A stretch of DNA of 8,059 nt from Planctomycetaceae bacterium (GCA_020426085.1 JAGQQP010000176.1:1-8059); one strand, 5' to 3'; shown: positions 1 through 5,668, counted from the stretch's first letter. Notes: generated by a model from the letters alone, not told the origin. Numbers and translations: made by a program.

Positions 1-664
1 TTCCTTCATCGCCGGTCAGGCTCTTTTCGATCAGTGACATCGCTTTCGCGGGAATCACGGGGCGATTGTTTTCATACGCTTCGGACCCCTGGTAACTGCA
101 CGCCGATTCGACCATTGCCAGTCTGCGACCATCGGTGGCGGCCAGGGTTAATTTATCACCTTCGACATCAAACAGAACACCGCCGAGTGCATATCGCGTG
201 CTTTCCGGATCGGTGGCAAACACGGTGCGGCGAATCATTTCACGAAATGACTGCATCGGGATTTCAAAGAAGTTGGATTCGTTGAAGGTTTCGACAGCGG
301 GGAATTCGGAAGGATCATGAACCGACAGACGGAACTCACTTTTGCCGGCCTGGATCAGAATGAAGTCCTGCTCGGACTCTTCGTCTTTCTTGAGTTCAAT
401 CTCCACGGAATCGGTATGGGCTTCCCGCAGGATAGAAACCAGCTCATGTACGGAGAGCAGAATCTGCCCGGGGATCATGACTTCGACTTCTTCGAAATCA
501 AAGCGGATGCTGACTTCCAGATCCGTTCCGCTCAAAGTTGCTTTTCCGTCTGCTGCTTCCAGTTTGGCACACTTCAGAACCTCTTTCGGTGTGCGGGAAC
601 TGATAACGCTTCCAATAATCTGGAAGCCGGATAACAGGGTAGATCGAGAACAACTGAGCTTCAT
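1..664 (-). CDS. dnaN: DNA polymerase III beta subunit (sliding clamp), 3' end beyond the window
   Basis: This gene encodes the ring-shaped clamp that tethers the replicative polymerase to DNA. The window holds residues 1-221 of a protein that is usually about 370 long; the C-terminal part lies beyond position 1. The N-terminus MKLSCSRSTLL aligns with the MKFTVEREHLL type of start. Family hallmarks follow in order: LSGTDLEVSIR (about 44-54, first domain), EFRLSVHDPSEFP (about 110-122), and RYALGGVLFD...LTLAATDGRRLAMVE (about 157-186, second domain). The ATG at 664 is well supported: reading upstream in frame reaches a TAA at 767-769 with no other ATG. No Shine-Dalgarno site is visible. It lies downstream of dnaA on the same strand, the classic dnaA-dnaN order, but separated by a 535-bp origin-like spacer. 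I am very sure of the identity. Confidence 0.97.
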   Translation of the reverse strand, partial: MKLSCSRSTLLSGFQIIGSVISSRTPKEVLKCAKLEAADGKATLSGTDLEVSIRFDFEEVEVMIPGQILLSVHELVSILREAHTDSVEIELKKDEESEQDFILIQAGKSEFRLSVHDPSEFPAVETFNESNFFEIPMQSFREMIRRTVFATDPESTRYALGGVLFDVEGDKLTLAATDGRRLAMVESACSYQGSEAYENNRPVIPAKAMSLIEKSLTGDEG

Positions 665-702
665 GTTTGAATCAACTTTTGTAAAAATGCGTGGAATTTG
701 AC

Positions 703-741
703 GGCAGCCGCGGACATCGACGGGAACACTTTCTGGCTGCC
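703..741 (-). repeat. Inverted repeat in the presumed dnaN leader
   Basis: GGCAGCC (703-709) and GGCTGCC (735-741) are a perfect 7-bp inverted repeat with a 25-nt loop. It lies about 38 nt upstream of the dnaN ATG and downstream of the candidate dnaN promoter, so the dnaN mRNA could fold here. There is no U-tract, so it is not a classical terminator. A role in leader control is inference only. Confidence 0.4.
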
Positions 742-768
742 TGAAATCTGCTCTTAAATGCTGATCTT

Positions 769-797
769 ATTTTATGTGATTTCCATGGGTTTCACAA
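769..797 (-). promoter_or_regulatory. Candidate sigma-70-type promoter for dnaN
   Basis: Read on the minus strand, TTGTGA (792-797) is followed after exactly 17 bp by TAAAAT (769-774). They match the consensus -35 at 4 of 6 positions and the -10 at 5 of 6. Transcription would start near 762 and leave a leader of roughly 98 nt before the dnaN ATG. The spacing and location are good, but the -35 is weak and AT-rich DNA gives chance matches. Confidence 0.4.
775..796. promoter_or_regulatory. Dyad TGTGA-N3-CCATGG-N3-TCACA, possible operator
   Basis: A 22-bp dyad has perfect TGTGA/TCACA arms around a central CCATGG palindrome, with non-matching 3-bp linkers. It overlaps the spacer and -35 of the candidate dnaN promoter, as an operator would. 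The TGTGA/TCACA arms resemble CRP half-sites, but the 12-bp gap is double the CRP spacing, so CRP itself is not implied. No regulator is identified. Confidence 0.3.
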
Positions 798-849
798 TCA
801 ATCTGAGGTCCCGAATCTCCACAACAACCTTGTTTTTCAAGGGAGTTTT

Positions 850-874
850 CTTCTAAAAGATTTAAATTTAGAAG
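850..874. repeat. AT-rich inverted repeat, candidate duplex-unwinding element
   Basis: CTTCTAAA (850-857) and TTTAGAAG (867-874) are perfect 8-bp inverted arms around a 9-nt AT-only-but-one loop that contains part of the palindrome ATTTAAAT (860-867). The right arm runs into the DnaA-trio array. Low helix stability beside the trios and box fits the place where an origin would first open. The melting role is inferred. Confidence 0.45.
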
Positions 875-880
875 TAGTAG
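869..880 (+). promoter_or_regulatory. DnaA-trio array (TAG AAG TAG TAG)
   Basis: Four consecutive triplets fit the DnaA-trio pattern. Read 3' to 5' from the DnaA-box side they are GAT GAT GAA GAT. In Bacillus subtilis such trios guide a DnaA filament onto one strand during origin melting and sit next to a DnaA box and GC cluster, on the dnaN side. Here the box is 20 bp away (881-900 intervene) with the same polarity. A 12-bp match can occur by chance; the position beside a perfect box raises confidence. Confidence 0.55.
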
Positions 881-900
881 TATCAGAGGCGAGCAAAAAA

Positions 901-909
901 TGTGGATAA
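901..909 (-). promoter_or_regulatory. Perfect DnaA box TTATCCACA
   Basis: The plus strand reads TGTGGATAA, so the minus strand carries the exact consensus DnaA-binding 9-mer. It lies inside the dnaA-dnaN spacer, in the same orientation as dnaA transcription. A six-base A run separates it from the GC patch that leads to the DnaA-trios. This is the only perfect copy I found in the spacer. Confidence 0.8.
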
Positions 910-1036
910 TCCCAGATAGATAGACGGAAGTATCTGAAATAAAATGATTTAAAGACGGTGTAGCGATATGAATTTCTGTCGAAAACCTGTTGGTGAGATC
1001 TTGATGAGATGCAGACTGGCGGATCAGAAAGAGGAG

Positions 1037-1128
1037 GACTTTTTGAAGTCACGATCAGCGCTGTTTAGAAACGAAAAACAACTCGACTTTTTGTCACAGA
1101 CTATTAACAGTTTGTCGACAAAAAAGTG
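1037..1128. repeat. Cluster of short GACTTTTTG repeats and a TTTGTCGACAAA palindrome
   Basis: GACTTTTTG occurs at 1037-1045 and again at 1085-1093, each followed shortly by TCAC. A third, inverted copy (CACTTTTTTGTCGAC on the minus strand) lies at 1114-1128. The centre of the last is the perfect 12-bp palindrome TTTGTCGACAAA at 1111-1122. Both strands of it include TTGTCGACA, two mismatches from the DnaA box consensus. The cluster may be a secondary protein-binding array of the origin, or chance in T-rich DNA. Confidence 0.35.
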
Positions 1129-1199
1129 CATCAGAAACCGTAAGATCGAGCCTGGAAAAAGTTCTCTGATCCGATTTCTCTGTTTGAATTATCTGTCTG

Positions 1200-2228
1200 C
1201 TATAAAGGGTATACCCCAAGTTGTTGCTTGATGCGAGAAATCTGCTGACGTAATCCAGGTGATTTTTCGAGATCGTTCTGAATTTGACGACAGGCATGAA
1301 TAACCGTGCTATGGTTCTTGCGATTAAAATAATTTGCGATATTTGCTAAAGATTCGCCGGTCAATTCCCGGGAGAGGAACATGGCACATTGCCGTGGCAG
1401 AACGATCTGCTGAGACCGGTTGGCTGAGCGGATCTGAGCCAGACTGGTTTTGAACTCACGACAGACGACTCTGGTGATTTTGGCGGTACTGGTTCGTGGT
1501 GGAGTCAGATTCCCGTCCAGGAATTCCTGCACAAAACGACCATCAATCCGTTTCTGTTGAATGCGGCTGACCGTCTGCAGCTGATTGAGGAGTGCGGACA
1601 GCTCGCGTGGTGAGCACTCTTTCTGTTGCGCGATCAGAGTCAGTTCTTTTTCTTTGATGGGAATCTGTTCGAAATCGGCAAGGAATTTCAACAGCTCCAA
1701 CCTGCTCTGGTATTTTAAAGGAGCAATTCCCGCACAGACTCCCCCATGAAATCGATTGATCAGCTTTTTCTGAAAATGGATCAGTTCACCGGGAGGCCTG
1801 GTCGACGTGATAATGGCGGTTCCGCCCTGTTTGAGAATCGCATCCAGCGTCGAGAGCAGTTCCAGCTGTGTATGCATCCGGTTTTCCAGGCTATGAATAT
1901 CCTCCAGTACCAGCAGTTTCAGTTCGCGCAGTTTCTGCTGAAACGTGGCAATTTTCTTGTTTTTTGAAGCAACAGCATATTTGGCAGCAAATTCACTGGC
2001 CGTCATGCTGTTCCAGTCGGCGTTCGGATGGAGGGCGACAAAATCGGGTAACAGCGAGTTTATCAGAGCTGATTTTCCGCAACCCGAAGGCCCGTAAATA
2101 TAGACCAGCTGAGGATCAGGTACGTCTGCAGACTGCAATAACTGCGAAACAGCCGTAAATGCATATTGATATTCGTTGAATATCTTGAAGGGTCGTACGG
2201 TCGCAGATTGCCGGGATTTTGACATCAT
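1200..2228 (-). CDS. dnaA: Chromosomal replication initiator DnaA, short form lacking domains I and II
   Basis: The product is an AAA+ ATPase that binds DnaA boxes and opens the origin. At 342 residues it is about 100 shorter than typical DnaA. The AAA+ domain (III) starts almost at the N-terminus (FKIFNEYQYAFTAV, 14-27). It has Walker A GPSGCGKS (46-53), Walker B LLVLED (105-110, where DnaA usually has DD), sensor 1 TSTRPP (141-146), the arginine-finger region LINRF (R159) and sensor 2 SPREL (R208). Domain IV (about 245-342) has RSQQIVLPRQ with R271 matching the E. coli base-contacting R399. Its signature is NRKNHSTV instead of GGRDHTTV, so the D433 equivalent is N305. An in-frame TAA at 2241-2243 rules out an N-terminal extension. 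The start is ATGATG, so the second ATG (2225) is possible. The gene follows the ACT gene after 38 bp and precedes dnaN. A DnaA paralogue is an alternative, but the context favours the real initiator. Confidence 0.9.
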   Translation of the reverse strand: MMSKSRQSATVRPFKIFNEYQYAFTAVSQLLQSADVPDPQLVYIYGPSGCGKSALINSLLPDFVALHPNADWNSMTASEFAAKYAVASKNKKIATFQQKLRELKLLVLEDIHSLENRMHTQLELLSTLDAILKQGGTAIITSTRPPGELIHFQKKLINRFHGGVCAGIAPLKYQSRLELLKFLADFEQIPIKEKELTLIAQQKECSPRELSALLNQLQTVSRIQQKRIDGRFVQEFLDGNLTPPRTSTAKITRVVCREFKTSLAQIRSANRSQQIVLPRQCAMFLSRELTGESLANIANYFNRKNHSTVIHACRQIQNDLEKSPGLRQQISRIKQQLGVYPL

Positions 2229-2266
2229 CTGGAGACTTCTTTATCAGAAATATCCTGCTCAGAGCC

Positions 2267-2842
2267 TTACAGCTTGAACATGCGCGTCTGACTTTGTGAG
2301 CTGATAATGGCGGAATCGGATTCGCTGATGAAATCGACCGAGACACCCAGGTTACTGCAAATCAGTTCCATCACGCTTTGCATTTCCAGCACATCCAGCG
2401 CTTTGGGAACCGCGATTTTGATCATCATTTCAAACGTTTGACCATCTTCAGAACTGGTTGCTGAGAGATCCAGAATATCCACTCCATCCTGGCCTAGTTG
2501 CGAGGAGATTTTTCTGAGGATTCCCGCATGGTTTTCCCCAGAAATAGCGATCAGGTATTTTACACTTTCTCCCGGCGACATAATGGAAGGCACTTCGATT
2601 TCCGGATCTTTCACAGAAACATCAACATTAAAGGCATTGCAGATACCTTCGATATGTTCCTGAATCAGTGTCGGATCACGTTGTTCGGGAAAGTCAGCGG
2701 CGATCACAATCGAGAAAAAGTTCTGGATCACAGCAATACTGGCTTCATGCAGATTGGCACCCAGCTCGTCCATGGCTGTGGTCACAGCAGCCATAATACC
2801 AACACGGTTGGCGGACAGCAGAGAGATTATATAACGTTTCAT
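2267..2842 (-). CDS. Tandem ACT-domain protein, GcvR-like
   Basis: A 191-residue protein made of two ACT domains, small ligand-binding modules that usually sense amino acids. The first spans about 3-75, with ANRVGIMAAVTTAMDELGAN (11-30) matching the 'DRPGIVA.....L...G.NI' ACT pattern. The second spans about 95-172, with SGENHAGILRKISSQLGQDG (101-120). There is no DNA-binding or catalytic domain, so it most likely acts by ligand binding and protein contact, as the glycine-cleavage regulator GcvR does; its ligand cannot be read from sequence. I chose the ATG at 2842 because the first ACT strand follows directly. An in-frame ATG at 2893 would add 17 residues unlike the family. It ends 38 bp before dnaA on the same strand, so cotranscription is likely. 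Confidence 0.8.
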   Translation of the reverse strand: MKRYIISLLSANRVGIMAAVTTAMDELGANLHEASIAVIQNFFSIVIAADFPEQRDPTLIQEHIEGICNAFNVDVSVKDPEIEVPSIMSPGESVKYLIAISGENHAGILRKISSQLGQDGVDILDLSATSSEDGQTFEMMIKIAVPKALDVLEMQSVMELICSNLGVSVDFISESDSAIISSQSQTRMFKL

Positions 2843-2913
2843 ACCAGACTCCGGTTCTGCAGAGACAGATAGACTGATCCCGATGCAAGTCATTCCTGAA
2901 TGGGGAGTAGAAA

Positions 2914-2924
2914 ATTGTATTGTA
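2914..2924 (-). promoter_or_regulatory. Possible -10 elements for the ACT gene-dnaA transcript
   Basis: On the minus strand two overlapping TACAAT hexamers (2914-2919 and 2919-2924) each match the -10 consensus at 5 of 6 positions. They lie 72-82 nt upstream of the chosen ATG. No convincing -35 lies 16-18 bp further upstream, so this is weak. The 38-bp gap before dnaA shows no promoter of its own, so this could be what drives dnaA. Confidence 0.25.
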
Positions 2925-2980
2925 GCGAATCCGTCTAAATAATTGCGATTTGGATTCGAAAATATTAGATCTGAATGCAG

Positions 2981-2999
2981 AAAAGCCCCGTTTCTGGGG
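2981..2999 (-). terminator. Terminator-like hairpin, minus strand
   Basis: On the minus strand CCCC (2996-2999), a 6-nt loop and GGGG (2986-2989) form a short GC stem followed by CTTTT (2981-2985). It would stop antisense transcripts coming from the transporter side before they enter the ACT gene. The stem is only 4 bp, or 5 with a wobble pair, so it is weak. Confidence 0.3.
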
Positions 3000-3021
3000 A
3001 TAGGGGATTTGCCTATCTTTT
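2999..3021 (+). terminator. Terminator-like hairpin, plus strand
   Basis: GATAGG (2999-3004) pairs perfectly with CCTATC (3012-3017) across a 7-nt loop and is followed by TTTT (3018-3021). It shares G2999 with the minus-strand hairpin, so the two cannot form on the same strand together. No plus-strand gene ends upstream, so it is either an insulator or an attenuator in the leader of the transporter gene at 3117. Confidence 0.3.
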
Positions 3022-3116
3022 CTGGTAAAATTGCTGTAAGTTGTTAAATGCCAAAGAGTCCGATCATCTGGTCGGTTGTGCCTCTCTATCGAGAAATCAA
3101 TTAATGGAAATGGTTC

Positions 3117-4424
3117 ATGGTACGGCTCGTTTCACTTTGCGTCATCCTTTGCCTGATACTCGCTCTGGGGATCATGTTCTTCAAAGTGATCATGCCATTC
3201 ATTCTGCCATTATTCCTGGCAGCTGTTGTCGCGATGATCAGCCAGCCTCTGCTGAATTACTTTATTCGACGTACCAGGGGACATGTCAGATTTGCCGCCG
3301 GGCTGACGACGACTCTCATCGTCTCTGCCATTCTGGTTCCTCTGTGTGTTGGAATCTTTCTCGGATCGCTGCAGCTGTTTACGGCGATCGTCGACACTCT
3401 GGACGAGGCGAACTGGAATAAAACGGTCAAAACGATTCGCGAAAAAGTCGAAATCAGCAACGATAAATTTCAGCAGTTCGTGAACTGGTCGCACGAATAT
3501 CTGGAATACGATATGGACTCACTGGTGACTACGGGCAAGTCGGGTGAGCCTAAGATCTCAGAAGATTTTCTCCGTAAAAATCTGCAGGCATCACTGGTTC
3601 CCATTGCCAAGCGTTCCCTGGGAGTCGCTGCTTCCACAGTCGGCCTGTTTGGGACATTGTTCTCGGCTGTAATTGCCTGGATCATGTTTATTATCGCCCT
3701 CTATTATTTTCTGGCAGATGGCTACCTGTTGATTGAATCAACCCAGTCGCTGATTCCCGTTCACGTGGATTATCAGAAGCGGTTGATCGATCAGTTTCAA
3801 AAAGTGGTTCGTGCGGTGGTGATTGCCACCTTTCTGGCAGCCATCGGGCAGGGTCTGACAACAGCGATCGCCTTATCGATCGTGGGGTTTGATCACTTTG
3901 TCATCTTTCTGATCCTGGCAACCATCACTTCCATGGTGCCTTTACTCGGTTCCTGGCTCATCTGGATGCCTTGTGCCGTATGGCTGATGTACCAGGGACA
4001 CTGGGGATCTGCCATCTTTCTGATTCTGATTGGAACCCTTGTCGTGGGCACGATGGATAATATTATTCGGACTTATGTGCTGCAGAGCGACGCGAAGCTG
4101 CATCCGCTGCTGGCCTTCGTCAGTGTGCTGGGAGGACTGCAGGTGATGGGGCTCTGGGGTGTGTTCATTGGTCCGATTGTCGCTTCCTGTCTACACGCTC
4201 TGATCCAGATATTTAATACGGAATTGAAAGCCTTTTCCCAGGAAAAATTTCAGTCGCAGGGTCTGCTGGAAACCATGGGAGAAGCCCAGACAACGGGAGT
4301 CACAGAAGAAAAACCAGCTGAGTCACCTGCAGAAGCTTCAAAGGAGGCTGAGAAAGCGGAAAACAAACCCGCTTCAGAACCAGCGAAAACGCCTCCAAAG
4401 CAGAAAAAGAAACGCCGCCGATAG
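3117..4424 (+). CDS. AI-2E family (PerM/YhhT-type) membrane transporter
   Basis: A 435-residue polytopic inner-membrane protein of the family named for autoinducer-2 export, some of whose members are ion antiporters; the substrate here cannot be told. Hydrophobic segments lie at about 4-41, 60-90, 172-200, 232-256, 260-290, 296-313 and 331-365. A soluble stretch at about 92-170 is usual for the family. The signature is clear: TSMVPLLGSWLIWMP (271-285), TMDNIIRTYVL (312-322), KLHPLLAFVSVLGGLQ (327-342) and GVFIGPIV (348-355). After residue 390 the protein has an extra low-complexity tail rich in Glu, Ala, Pro and Lys ending in KQKKKRRR, likely disordered and cytoplasmic. ATGs at 3104 and 3110 are out of frame. 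It is divergent from the ACT gene and converges on pilC with a 34-bp gap in which I see no terminator. Confidence 0.88.
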   Translation: MVRLVSLCVILCLILALGIMFFKVIMPFILPLFLAAVVAMISQPLLNYFIRRTRGHVRFAAGLTTTLIVSAILVPLCVGIFLGSLQLFTAIVDTLDEANWNKTVKTIREKVEISNDKFQQFVNWSHEYLEYDMDSLVTTGKSGEPKISEDFLRKNLQASLVPIAKRSLGVAASTVGLFGTLFSAVIAWIMFIIALYYFLADGYLLIESTQSLIPVHVDYQKRLIDQFQKVVRAVVIATFLAAIGQGLTTAIALSIVGFDHFVIFLILATITSMVPLLGSWLIWMPCAVWLMYQGHWGSAIFLILIGTLVVGTMDNIIRTYVLQSDAKLHPLLAFVSVLGGLQVMGLWGVFIGPIVASCLHALIQIFNTELKAFSQEKFQSQGLLETMGEAQTTGVTEEKPAESPAEASKEAEKAENKPASEPAKTPPKQKKKRRR

Positions 4425-4458
4425 AGGATCAATGTCTTCTACTTCTTTTGTTAACGAA

Positions 4459-4683
4459 TCAGTGACTGGTGCTCAAAGTGAAGATCGGCAGCAACATTGA
4501 AAGTGCAATAAAGCCGATAATCGAACCCATGCAGACCACCATGATCGGTTCAATCAGAGTGGTGGCAGACTTGATCGCGATTTTGACTTCACGGTCAAAG
4601 TAATCACTGAGTTTATTGAGTACCATTCCCAGGCGGCCCGTTGATTCACCCGACGCAATCATTTGCTGCATGGTAAAAAAAAA
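4459..4683 (-). pseudogene. pilC: PilC/GspF C-terminal part, in a shifted frame
   Basis: This is the missing end of the platform protein encoded at 4646-5668, in the frame one base off. From the T-run it reads FTMQQMIASGESTGRL, then KLSDYFDREVKIAIKSATTLIEPIM and a final membrane helix ending LLPIFTLSTSH. That matches the end of the second T2SSF domain (GE.sGrL ... liEPim ... Pif). Joining the frames by dropping one T gives 402 residues, normal for PilC/GspF. Alone it could start at the ATG at 4671 (70 residues) or 4713 (84 residues), but neither has a ribosome binding site and neither would be a complete domain. I infer that it belongs to one gene with the upstream frame. Confidence 0.85.
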
Positions 4684-5668
4684 GAAACAGCGTTTTTCCT
4701 TCCATTGCTTCATGAATCTGTTTACCCGTTGTCACCAGTTCGCTGATATCCAGCCAGCTCTGTCTGAAGTGCACATTATCGGTCACGCCGGAACTGAGTT
4801 CGAGAGCTTCCAGCATGGGAACACCGGCATTGACGGTAGTTGCCAGCGTACGAATACTGCGACTGATGGCCAGTTTCTTGAGCATGGAACCAAAGACAGG
4901 CATGCGGATCAAAACCCAGTCAAAAGTGGATTTCCCCCAGGCCTGTTTCTTCACATAACAGAACGCACCAACCATTGCAGCCAGAAACAGTAAAATTAAA
5001 TACCAGTACGAAGTCATGGCGGTTGAGACCATAATCATGGCTTTGGTGGGAGCCGGAATGGCAGCTCCTCGAGAGGCGAACATCGGCATCAGTTTGGGAA
5101 AAACATAAGTCAGCAGAAAAATGCAGATACCAACACACATCACCAGCATGATGGCGGGATACATCAGAGCGCCTTTGACCTGCTGAATGGTTTCCTGTTC
5201 TTCTTCTGCCTGTGCAGCAATCCGGTTCAGCATTTGTGGCATGGTTCCACTGGCTTCACTGGCTTTAATCAGGTTAACATAGGTGCGATCAAACTGCCTG
5301 GGAAAATCTGCCAGTGCAGCCGAAAAGTCACTTCCGGATTCCACACTCTTTTGAATATGAGCCAGGATCTCGGCTAGAACAGGATTTTCAATCTGTTTCG
5401 AAATACCTTCCAGGGCAGTGGCGACCGGCACACCGGCGTCGACCATAATCGCCATCTGGTTGGTGAAATAAATGAGTTCCTTGCGGGGGACCCGTTTTTT
5501 GCGTGCGATGCTGACGGTGTCTGTGGAACTGGCATCAGATTCATCCAGCGCCAGCAGATACAATCCTTCCTGCCGCAATTTTGCAACGGCTTCTTCCCGG
5601 GAATCAGCGACCAGTTCACCGGTCTGATTCTGGCCACTTGTGTTTCGTGCTGTGTATGTAAACTGCAT
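4646..5668 (-). CDS. pilC: PilC/GspF inner-membrane platform protein, frame broken near the C-terminus
   Basis: PilC/GspF is the inner-membrane core on which the assembly ATPase acts in type IV pili and type II secretion. The 340-residue frame begins MQFTYTARNTSGQ, the usual N-terminus. The first T2SSF domain follows (about 66-190: YFTNQMAIMVDAGVPVATAL at 67-86, LIKASEASGTMPQML at 133-147), with membrane helices at about 168-192 and 218-240. The second T2SSF domain starts at about 265 (ISRSIRTLATTVNAGVPMLEAL). After GKTLFLFF (324-331) the frame goes off the family and stops 9 codons later; the true end continues one frame over. The shift lies at nine T in the mRNA sense (4675-4683). The gene starts 15 bp after the pilT stop. 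Either it is a pseudogene, the base count is wrong, or slippage restores the frame. Confidence 0.88.
   Translation of the reverse strand: MQFTYTARNTSGQNQTGELVADSREEAVAKLRQEGLYLLALDESDASSTDTVSIARKKRVPRKELIYFTNQMAIMVDAGVPVATALEGISKQIENPVLAEILAHIQKSVESGSDFSAALADFPRQFDRTYVNLIKASEASGTMPQMLNRIAAQAEEEQETIQQVKGALMYPAIMLVMCVGICIFLLTYVFPKLMPMFASRGAAIPAPTKAMIMVSTAMTSYWYLILLFLAAMVGAFCYVKKQAWGKSTFDWVLIRMPVFGSMLKKLAISRSIRTLATTVNAGVPMLEALELSSGVTDNVHFRQSWLDISELVTTGKQIHEAMEGKTLFLFFYHAANDCVG
4675..4683 (-). other. T9 homopolymer at the pilC frame break
   Basis: The plus strand has nine consecutive A, so the mRNA has nine U after CUGUUUC. With eight, the codons read CTG TTT CTT TTT TTT ACC ATG CAG and the PilC frame continues. 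Runs of this length are prone to transcriptional slippage and also to sequencing or assembly error. Confidence 0.8.

Larger units (their letters stand above)
665..1199. other. dnaA-dnaN intergenic region, candidate chromosomal replication origin (oriC)
   Basis: This is a 535-bp stretch with no supportable gene between the dnaA stop and the dnaN start. From dnaA towards dnaN it shows small repeats at 1037-1128, a perfect DnaA box at 901-909, a short GC-richer patch (about 886-894), DnaA-trio triplets at 869-880, and an AT-rich inverted repeat at 850-874. Many bacterial origins lie in dnaA-dnaN spacers, and this order of elements matches the basal unwinding element known from Bacillus subtilis. 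Only one consensus box is present, fewer than in most origins, so either the wider origin uses degenerate boxes or this is a minimal element. The origin call is inference from motif order and location. Confidence 0.6.

Noticed and set aside
342..701. 119-residue plus-strand frame opposite dnaN
   Set aside because: It is the antisense shadow of a clearly conserved dnaN; its Ser-rich translation matches no family.
775..796. CRP binding site
   Set aside because: The TGTGA/TCACA arms are separated by 12 bp instead of 6, so the half-site spacing does not fit CRP.
837..1052. 71-residue minus-strand open frame over the DnaA box and trios
   Set aside because: It has no recognisable domain, its composition reads like translated non-coding DNA, and its tail lies on the AT-rich origin elements.
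1090..1098. TTTGTCACA as a further DnaA box
   Set aside because: It has three mismatches to TTATCCACA, including positions 3 to 5; too weak to list as a box on its own.
1207..1216. Palindrome GGGTATACCC at the end of dnaA
   Set aside because: It lies within the last dnaA codons, has no loop for an RNA hairpin and no T-tract; probably coding constraint or chance.
968..1231. 87-residue plus-strand open frame in the dnaA-dnaN spacer
   Set aside because: It resembles no family I know, has no ribosome binding site, runs into the 3' end of dnaA in antisense, and crosses the origin-like repeats.
2843..2893. Upstream ATG of the ACT gene at 2893
   Set aside because: The 17 extra residues are unlike the family and the ACT fold begins directly at the ATG at 2842; I cannot exclude it fully.
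4425..4458. Bidirectional terminator between the convergent transporter and pilC
   Set aside because: I could find no stem with a T-tract in these 34 bases.
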